In this document: piece by piece, positions 5,825-10,025 of the stretch
How the letters are laid out: every line of letters begins with the position of its first letter
How positions within the stretch are numbered: position 1 is the first letter of the stretch
Origin: CAYTED01 sp964537075
GTDB lineage: Bacteria; Patescibacteriota; Minisyncoccia; Moranbacterales; UBA1568
NCBI GenBank assembly: GCA_964537075.1
Contig: CAZIBB010000033.1
Location: 1-10,025, forward strand
DNA length: 10,025 bases
Direction: 5' to 3'
The notes under the pieces: model-generated
What the model was told of the DNA's origin: nothing
Seen by the model: only the letters and a program-made list of their open reading frames with translations
Database searches by the model: none
Position numbers and translations under genes: made by a program

Positions 5825-6658
5825 ATGTCTTCTCTGAAGCTTTCCATCGCAGTGAACAGTTATAAGAGTCCGGAACTCCTCCGGCTCTGTCTTCGTTCGA
5901 TCCATGATAATGTTTCGGGTATCGATTTCGAGATCATTTCGGTCGATAGCGCGACGGAGGAAACGACCGAGATGATGATGCGGGAGGAATTCCCCTCCGT
6001 GCGATTTTTTCCGTATCGGGAGAATGTCGGCTTCAAGACTCTGGTCAACCGATCCATGGAGGAGAGCCGGGGAGAATATATCTTTCTCATCAACAGCGAC
6101 ATCATCATCAACAAGGATACCGTCGCCTTGATGCTCGATTTCATGGATCGGCATAAGAATATAGCGCTCGTCGGTCCGCGTCAGATCAATTTCAACGGTC
6201 AGGATCAGATATCCTGCTGCCGATTCTATCGCCCGATGACGATTCTTTATCGCCGAAGCATACTGGGAAAATTGCCATGGGGGAAGAAGCATCTCGATTG
6301 GTTTCTGATGAAGGACTATGATCGGAAGGAGCCGCGAGCAGTCGATTGGATCATGGGATCGGCGATGCTCGTCCGTCGTGAAGTGGCTGTGGAGGTCGGA
6401 GCGATGGACAACCGTTTCTTCATGTATATGGAGGATGTCGACTGGTGCCGGCGATTTTGGGAAAAGGGACATCTCGTAGTATATTTCCCGTTCGCGACGG
6501 TCTTCCACTATCATGCCAAGGGAAGCGCCCACGGTGGTGTCCTCGGGTTGCTTTTCAATCGGCTCACCTGGTGGCATATCGCGAGCGCTTTCAAATATTT
6601 TTGGAAATACAGGGGGAAGGAACTGCCGCAGACCGACAGACAGATAGAGACCGCGTGA
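5825..6658 (+). CDS. GT2-family glycosyltransferase (rhamnosyltransferase-like)
   Basis: A 277-aa inverting GT-A fold enzyme of family GT2. The N-terminus L-S-I-A-V-N-S-Y begins the nucleotide-binding fold. The metal-binding DxD position reads I-N-S-D92, as in WbbL/RfbF-type rhamnosyltransferases that have N-x-D there. The acceptor side shows W-I-M-G-S-A-M-L-V-R-R and the catalytic-base region M-E203-D-V-D-W-C-R-R, followed by H-Y-H-A-K-G-S. The C-terminus (L-L-F-N-R-L-T-W-W-H-I-A-S-A-F-K-Y-F-W) is aromatic and probably membrane-associated rather than spanning. Length is typical for the group. It follows the LCP gene after a 77-base gap in which I see no promoter, terminator or SD. Rhamnose as donor is inferred from family resemblance only. 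Confidence 0.9.
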   Translation: MSSLKLSIAVNSYKSPELLRLCLRSIHDNVSGIDFEIISVDSATEETTEMMMREEFPSVRFFPYRENVGFKTLVNRSMEESRGEYIFLINSDIIINKDTVALMLDFMDRHKNIALVGPRQINFNGQDQISCCRFYRPMTILYRRSILGKLPWGKKHLDWFLMKDYDRKEPRAVDWIMGSAMLVRREVAVEVGAMDNRFFMYMEDVDWCRRFWEKGHLVVYFPFATVFHYHAKGSAHGGVLGLLFNRLTWWHIASAFKYFWKYRGKELPQTDRQIETA

Positions 6659-6698
6659 AGATTCAGACATTTACTCTTACCCGTACGAATTCCATATT

Positions 6699-8000
6699 AT
6701 GAACGATATCGAAGATCCAGTGAATATCACCGAGGCGAGGACGAAGACGATCAAGCGGACATTCGCCCGTGAGTTTTTCTTTTTGTTCGTGATCGCCATG
6801 GTCGGCGGAGCGGCTTACTTCACCGGATTCGAGCGCGGACAGTCCGATGTTTCGGATTCAACCTCTTTTCTTGACCCGAGAGAAGCGACTATCCTCGATA
6901 AAATGAGCCGAGAGAAAAATCTTGATTTCAGTCTGTTCTGGAAAGTATGGGATATCCTGAAGGAGAAATACGTCGATCGTGATAGTCTCGATGCGCACAA
7001 GCTTCTCTATGGGGCGATCAACGGCATGCTCGCGGCGAGTGGCGATCCGTATACGACTTTTTTTGATCCGGAGGAGACGAAATCCTTCGATGAAGAAATC
7101 GCAGGAAGCTTCGATGGTATCGGGGCGGAAATGGGAATGAAGGATAGCGTGCTGACGATTATCGCCCCGCTTGAGGGGATGCCGGCCGAGAAGGCGGGAT
7201 TCCTTCCTGGGGATAAGGTCCTGAAAATCGATGGTGAGGCGACCGATTTGCTCAGTCTCGATATAGCCGTTTCGAAGATTCGTGGAAAAAAAGGAACGGA
7301 GGTGACGCTCACCATCTACCGTGAGGGAGAATCGGAAACGAGGGATATCAAAGTCACCCGCGATGTGATCAATGTGAAGAGTATTCGTACCGAAGACAAG
7401 AAAAATGGGATCAGACTGATCCGTATCAGCCGTTTCGGCGAAGACACGAATCAGGAATTCCGAATCGCACTGAAGGAGGTGCTTGCTGCGAAGCCGAAGG
7501 GGATTATACTCGATATGCGAAGCAATCCGGGAGGGCTTCTCAATGTGGCGGTCGATATCGCGGGAGAATTTTTGCCGAAGCGATCGGTTGTCGTCATCGA
7601 AGAAGATGCCGAGAAGAAACGGGAGATATTGCTCGCTGATGGAAATAATTCATTGGGCGATATACCGGTCGTCATTCTCATTAATGGGGGAAGCGCGAGT
7701 GCATCGGAGATTCTCGCGGGTGCGCTTCGTGATAATCGGAAGGATGTGCGTATCGTCGGGGAGACATCTTTCGGCAAGGGTTCTGTCCAAGAGCTTATTC
7801 CTGTGAACAAGAATACGAAGGTGAAGATCACGGTCGCTTCCTGGCTCACACCGAACGGAGAGCAGATTAACAAGGTGGGTATCAAGCCGGATACCGAAGT
7901 GAAGATTACCGGAAGCGATCTGGAGAAGAAAATCGATCCTCAGATGGACAAGGCTCTCGAGATATTTCGAGAGATGAAATTGACTGCAGATAATAAGTAA
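6699..8000 (+). CDS. S41 C-terminal processing peptidase (CtpA/Prc type), membrane-anchored
   Basis: A 433-aa serine protease acting outside the membrane on exported or wall-associated proteins. After a basic N-terminus comes one helix (about residues 25-43, F-F-L-F-V-I-A-M-V-G-G-A-A-Y-F). The CTP N-terminal domain includes L-L-Y-G-A-I-N-G-M-L...G-D-P-Y-T-T-F-F. A PDZ domain follows (about 135-215; G-I-G-A-E-M-G, A-G-F-L-P-G-D-K-V-L-K-I-D-G), then the peptidase domain. The catalytic Ser-Lys-Gln triad can be placed at S334 (in G-G-S-A-S-A-S-E), K360 (F-G-K-G) and Q364 (S-V-Q-E-L), with one extra residue between S and K compared with E. coli Prc. All catalytic positions are intact, so it should be active. 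It starts 40 bases after the GT2 stop with no SD, and groES follows 39 bases after its stop. Confidence 0.95.
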   Translation: MNDIEDPVNITEARTKTIKRTFAREFFFLFVIAMVGGAAYFTGFERGQSDVSDSTSFLDPREATILDKMSREKNLDFSLFWKVWDILKEKYVDRDSLDAHKLLYGAINGMLAASGDPYTTFFDPEETKSFDEEIAGSFDGIGAEMGMKDSVLTIIAPLEGMPAEKAGFLPGDKVLKIDGEATDLLSLDIAVSKIRGKKGTEVTLTIYREGESETRDIKVTRDVINVKSIRTEDKKNGIRLIRISRFGEDTNQEFRIALKEVLAAKPKGIILDMRSNPGGLLNVAVDIAGEFLPKRSVVVIEEDAEKKREILLADGNNSLGDIPVVILINGGSASASEILAGALRDNRKDVRIVGETSFGKGSVQELIPVNKNTKVKITVASWLTPNGEQINKVGIKPDTEVKITGSDLEKKIDPQMDKALEIFREMKLTADNK

Positions 8001-8014
8001 CAGGTCTAATAAGT
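7980..8014 (+). promoter_or_regulatory. Possible groES promoter with a direct repeat
   Basis: TTGACT (7980-7985) and TCTAAT (8005-8010) are separated by 19 bases, longer than ideal. The 8-mer TAATAAGT occurs twice, 16 bases apart (7991-7998 and 8007-8014), the second copy overlapping the candidate -10. The region also carries the protease stop codon. No HrcA-type CIRCE inverted repeat is present. Confidence 0.3.
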
Positions 8015-8039
8015 GTTAATTTTTTAAGGACTCAGCGCT

Positions 8040-8315
8040 ATGAAAAAAATAAATGTACGACCGCTCGGAGAAAATGTCTTGATCGCTTTGGAGAAGCCGG
8101 AAACGAAAACGACATCGGGACTCTATCTCCCTGACACGGTTTCCGGAGAAAAACCTCAACAGGGGAAGGTAATCGCTATCGGGGAGAGCGACAAGATCAA
8201 GGTGAAAGTGGGGAACAAGGTGATTTATACCCGTTATGGCGGTACTGAAGTGAAGATCGATGGTATCGAATACGTCATCGTCACGCAAAAGGATCTCCTC
8301 GCCGTCATCGGCTAG
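8040..8315 (+). CDS. groES: Co-chaperonin GroES (10 kDa chaperonin)
   Basis: A 91-aa protein matching GroES over its whole length. It forms the heptameric lid of the GroEL folding chamber in the cytoplasm. It starts with I-N-V-R-P-L-G-E-N-V-L-I and carries the mobile loop (about residues 19-33: K-P-E-T-K-T-T-S-G-L-Y-L-P) that contacts GroEL. The conserved Q-Q-G-K-V-I-A-I-G, G-N-K-V-I-Y and D-G-I-E-Y-V-I-V follow. The ATG is supported by an AAGGA Shine-Dalgarno nine bases upstream. A strong terminator follows the stop directly, so groEL is not co-transcribed downstream as in the common groESL operon. It must be elsewhere in the genome. Expression could come from its own weak promoter or by read-through from the protease gene. 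Confidence 0.96.
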   Translation: MKKINVRPLGENVLIALEKPETKTTSGLYLPDTVSGEKPQQGKVIAIGESDKIKVKVGNKVIYTRYGGTEVKIDGIEYVIVTQKDLLAVIG

Positions 8316-8329
8316 TATCGCATCCCCAG

Positions 8330-8372
8330 AAATACAGGGAAAAATACAGCGGTTCAACCCCTGTATTTTTTT
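8330..8372 (+). terminator. Strong intrinsic terminator after groES
   Basis: AAATACAGGG (8330-8339) pairs perfectly with CCCTGTATTT (8358-8367), followed by a T run to 8372. The 18-base loop contains a second AAATACAG copy, so an alternative pairing is possible. The A-rich left arm is typical of a stem whose 3' arm runs into the T tract. Confidence 0.85.
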
Positions 8373-8384
8373 GTTTCGGTCCGA

Positions 8385-8413
8385 TTGCAGGCACTTCACC
8401 TTGGTGATAGGAT
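8385..8413 (+). promoter_or_regulatory. Candidate promoter for the 169-aa protein gene
   Basis: TTGCAG (8385-8390), 17 bases, then TAGGAT (8408-8413) preceded by TGA, an extended -10 pattern. It lies just after the groES terminator and 32 bases before the start codon. Confidence 0.4.
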
Positions 8414-8444
8414 GATCGTATCTTCAAGAACTGAGGAGAATCGC

Positions 8445-8954
8445 ATGCTGCTCGTTCCCAATAAGAATCCCTATGTATCCGGGGAAACCGCGATATTTGA
8501 CTCTCTCATCAGGAGTGGTGAGGAAAGGTCTCACATCACCCTATCTTTCAATCTCAGGATTTTTCTGATCGGCTGCCTCGTTGAGCACATGGGTGATCCC
8601 GATATCACTCATTGCGTTCTCGCTATTGGTTTTTTGGAATCGAGCAGGCAAACCGGAGTCATGAGGGAAATATCCCTGAAGCGTACCGGTGATGCGAGCC
8701 TCATTCTCGCCGGACTCTTTCCTGAGCGGGCGCTTCGCCTGAACGTGAGCTCTACCTATTTCCGTTTCATGGGGCAAGCATCCTATACCAGTCTCGCTGC
8801 TCATTTGGAAGTCGGGACCGCGATTGAACGGGGCAAGCTCTATAACGAGGTGGCGCAGGGGTTCATCGCGCTCGAACGCGTGCTGAGTAGCGCCAGAGCG
8901 AAAGCGACAAACGAATGGGATGCATTCCTCCGATTCCGCACCCGGATCAACTGA
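8445..8954 (+). CDS. Uncharacterised soluble protein (169 aa)
   Basis: No function can be assigned. I place the start at ATG 8445 because a GAGGAG Shine-Dalgarno lies six bases upstream. A longer in-frame start (TTG 8385) would put the promoter-like sequence inside the gene. The protein has no signal peptide or clear membrane helix and is predicted largely helical. The most distinctive part is the C-terminal half: K-R-T-G-D-A-S-L-I-L-A-G-L-F-P-E-R, then Y-F-R-F-M-G-Q-A-S-Y-T-S-L-A-A, then L-Y-N-E-V-A-Q-G-F-I-A-L-E-R-V-L. From memory this G-D-x-x-L-x-x-x-G-x-F...M-G-x-x-x-Y-x-x-L-A pattern resembles uncharacterised proteins of proteobacteria and myxobacteria, but I cannot verify that here. It sits alone between two intrinsic terminators and behind its own candidate promoter. 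Confidence 0.85.
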   Translation: MLLVPNKNPYVSGETAIFDSLIRSGEERSHITLSFNLRIFLIGCLVEHMGDPDITHCVLAIGFLESSRQTGVMREISLKRTGDASLILAGLFPERALRLNVSSTYFRFMGQASYTSLAAHLEVGTAIERGKLYNEVAQGFIALERVLSSARAKATNEWDAFLRFRTRIN

Positions 8955-8984
8955 CCAGGCGGGAGCGACACTCAAAGTAAGATC

Positions 8985-9019
8985 GCCCTTCTGCACAACC
9001 GCAGGAGGGCATTTTTTTT
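8985..9019 (+). terminator. Intrinsic terminator after the 169-aa protein gene
   Basis: GCCCTTCTGC (8985-8994) pairs with GCAGGAGGGC (9001-9010), with one G-T wobble and a six-base loop, followed by A and eight T residues. Confidence 0.9.
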
Positions 9020-9044
9020 GTCTGTTTTTTTGATTTGGCGGGAG

Positions 9045-9053
9045 TGGTATAAT
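9045..9053 (+). promoter_or_regulatory. Extended -10 promoter TGG-TATAAT
   Basis: A perfect TATAAT preceded by TGG, 26 bases after the T tract of the previous terminator. The -35 region is only a T run. Transcription would start near 9060, about 12 bases before the ATG at 9072, giving a very short leader. Confidence 0.65.
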
Positions 9054-9071
9054 AGGGGCGATCAGTAAACA

Positions 9072-9626
9072 ATGAGAACAGAGCGTATGAAAAATCCGAT
9101 GGAATCACCGCGGTCGGCGAAAGAAGATCCGCAAGATATGCAAATAAAGGAGATGGTTCGAATCATAAAAGCCTCCGCACTGAGTGCTGATGATCTTTTT
9201 CACGCCTATCAGATATCGATGGGTATCGATCCTCAGGACACATCGGTCGATACGCTGATCCGCGAGGAAGTGTATTCCCTGGCGGAAAGTATGAAACAGT
9301 ACATGAAAGATGGTTTGGCGGTGAATCGGATCGTCGAATTGATCTCCGTCAAGAGAGATTATGACCGTGCCCCCGAATATTACAATATGCTGATTGACGC
9401 CCTGCTGATAAGCGACAAGGAGAAGGATGTGCTTAAATCCATCGTGACGCGGAAAAGAGCTGGTACCTTGGTCATTACCGATCAGGAAACGGGTGCCATC
9501 GACGAGCTCAAAATAGACGAAGGAATCGCAGATATCGCATATACGCACAGCGAGATGGCAGCGACACTCATGCTCCATCTTTCGGAATATCGTGGTAAAA
9601 GAATAGAAATAACCTTTTCAGAATGA
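9072..9626 (+). CDS. Uncharacterised soluble protein (184 aa)
   Basis: I do not recognise this protein. It is hydrophilic and acidic, with no signal peptide or membrane helix. The first 25 residues are polar and probably disordered (P-M-E-S-P-R-S-A-K-E-D-P). Residues about 25-125 look like a helical domain (I-K-E-M-V-R-I-I-K-A-S-A-L-S-A-D-D-L-F-H-A-Y...). Residues about 130-184 look mixed alpha/beta, with T-L-V-I-T-D-Q-E-T-G as a strand-turn and R-I-E-I-T-F-S-E as a closing strand. A start at ATG 9072 leaves a leader of only about 12 bases from the extended -10 promoter and no clear SD; ATG 9087 is an alternative. The gene is a separate transcription unit, closed by a terminator 15 bases after its stop. 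No neighbour suggests a role. Confidence 0.83.
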   Translation: MRTERMKNPMESPRSAKEDPQDMQIKEMVRIIKASALSADDLFHAYQISMGIDPQDTSVDTLIREEVYSLAESMKQYMKDGLAVNRIVELISVKRDYDRAPEYYNMLIDALLISDKEKDVLKSIVTRKRAGTLVITDQETGAIDELKIDEGIADIAYTHSEMAATLMLHLSEYRGKRIEITFSE

Positions 9627-9640
9627 TAAAGATTCTCTGA

Positions 9641-9667
9641 AATCCGCCGTACAAGCGGATTTTTTTT
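9641..9667 (+). terminator. Intrinsic terminator after the 184-aa protein gene
   Basis: AATCCGC (9641-9647) pairs with GCGGATT (9655-9661) around a seven-base loop, followed by a run of seven T residues. Confidence 0.88.
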
Positions 9668-9723
9668 GTGGGAGAATGGGTATCAGAAGCGGGTTTACGG
9701 TTCGCTCTCATATTGATAAAACA

Positions 9724-9782
9724 AGTAAATAGAGCATATTTTTTGACTATATTTACGTTTTATTGACAAATATGAGTAAATA
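9724..9782. repeat. Iterated GTAAATA words upstream of the Fic gene
   Basis: AGTAAATA occurs at 9724-9731 and again at 9775-9782, with an inverted TATTTAC at 9750-9756 between them. The last copy lies in GAGT-AAAT-ACTC (9774-9785), an inverted repeat in the spacer of the promoter, abutting the -10. The layout fits binding sites for a regulator of the Fic gene. The region is much more AT-rich than the genes to its left. Confidence 0.45.
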
Positions 9783-9791
9783 CTCTATGAT
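9763..9791 (+). promoter_or_regulatory. Consensus sigma-70 promoter of the Fic gene
   Basis: TTGACA (9763-9768), a 17-base spacer and TATGAT (9786-9791). Transcription would start near 9798, leaving about eight bases before the ATG at 9806, so the message would be nearly leaderless. Confidence 0.8.
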
Positions 9792-9805
9792 ATGGATAGA
9801 CATTT

Positions 9806-10025
9806 ATGCGTACATTGAGTAAAAAGATTCAAACAATAGTAGACCTGAAGAAAAAGTTTGACTCCCTGAAAAAAGACAAGGAGGCTCTTTTGACTCTGCT
9901 TGAAGATGTGGAGCTGGCAGAATCCGTATATAACTCCAATGCCATAGAAAATTCGACACTCACGCTCCCTGACACGGAAAAGATTCTCCTCAATCTGGAA
10001 GTTTCCAAAGATTACTCGCTTCGTG
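9806..10025 (+). CDS. Fic family protein, N-terminal part (truncated by window edge)
   Basis: The first 73 residues of a Fic-domain protein; the catalytic H-x-F-x-(D/E)-G-N-G-R motif lies beyond the window. Fic enzymes typically AMPylate hydroxyl side chains of target proteins. The N-terminus holds a Lys-rich amphipathic helix (residues 5-34), then V-E-L-A-E-S-V-Y-N-S44-N-A-I-E48-N49-S-T-L-T-L-P-D-T-E-K-I-L-L, typical of the Fic N-terminal region. S44-N-A-I-E48-N49 fits the (S/T)-x-x-x-E-(G/N) inhibitory motif, whose Glu blocks productive ATP binding. Its N-terminal position makes this class II, with the inhibitor in the same chain. No strong SD is present. The promoter is close to consensus and surrounded by repeated words, suggesting tight control. 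The target is unknown. Confidence 0.85.
   Translation, partial: MRTLSKKIQTIVDLKKKFDSLKKDKEALLTLLEDVELAESVYNSNAIENSTLTLPDTEKILLNLEVSKDYSLR

Noticed and set aside
5744..6670. Antisense open frame of 308 codons opposite the GT2 gene
   Set aside because: It is an antiparallel shadow of a clearly conserved glycosyltransferase, with no recognisable domain of its own.
7990..8030. CIRCE element upstream of groES
   Set aside because: AAGTGTTAA resembles one half-site (7 of 9), but no matching left half lies nine bases upstream.
464..8315. Alternative genetic code with TGA recoded, as in some Patescibacteria lineages
   Set aside because: TGA ends several genes at the expected C-terminus (4508, 6658, 9626) and does not interrupt any conserved frame.
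8385..8444. TTG start extending the 169-aa protein by 20 residues
   Set aside because: It lacks an SD and would overlap the candidate promoter. ATG 8445 has GAGGAG at good spacing.

Overview
The window reads as a chromosomal segment of a small-genome bacterium, most likely a member of the Patescibacteria (Candidate Phyla Radiation), possibly near Moranbacteria. This is an inference. It rests on the gene mix (paired GT4 glycosyltransferases, an O-antigen ligase/polymerase, an LCP protein with the G-E-G type first motif, an S41 protease, a lone groES), tight packing, standard-code stops including TGA, and many starts without a Shine-Dalgarno (SD) sequence. No rRNA, tRNA, CRISPR array or transposase was seen.

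Left edge (1-463): the 5' end of a divergent minus-strand gene leaves the window. Beyond a divergent intergenic region that holds a 12-bp palindrome lies a short unit, missed by length-limited gene calling. It encodes a 37-aa single-helix membrane peptide whose stop overlaps the start of a 10-aa ORF, and it ends in an intrinsic terminator. An extended -10 promoter follows.

Envelope glycan cluster (464-6658): five co-directional genes encode a GT4 glycosyltransferase, a polytopic O-antigen ligase/polymerase, a second GT4, a LytR-CpsA-Psr (LCP) transferase and a GT2 rhamnosyltransferase-like enzyme. Together they could build a lipid-linked surface glycan from nucleotide sugars, polymerise or ligate it outside the membrane, and attach it to the wall. 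No initiating phosphoglycosyltransferase or flippase is in the window. A membrane-anchored C-terminal processing protease (6699-8000) and groES (8040-8315, closed by a strong terminator) follow on the same strand.

Right part (8380-10025): two uncharacterised soluble proteins (169 and 184 aa) each sit in their own promoter-to-terminator cassette. The 5' end of a Fic-family gene follows. It carries the class II inhibitory motif S-N-A-I-E-N, sits behind a consensus sigma-70 promoter, and has an AT-rich upstream region with repeated GTAAATA words.

The most unusual signal is a set of degenerate tracts with a 7-base period. Three lie in frame inside the first glycosyltransferase (559-642 beside a 16-bp palindrome, 834-854, 1211-1234), and one fills the spacer just before the second (3332-3373). 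They look like related insertions that extend loops without breaking the frame.
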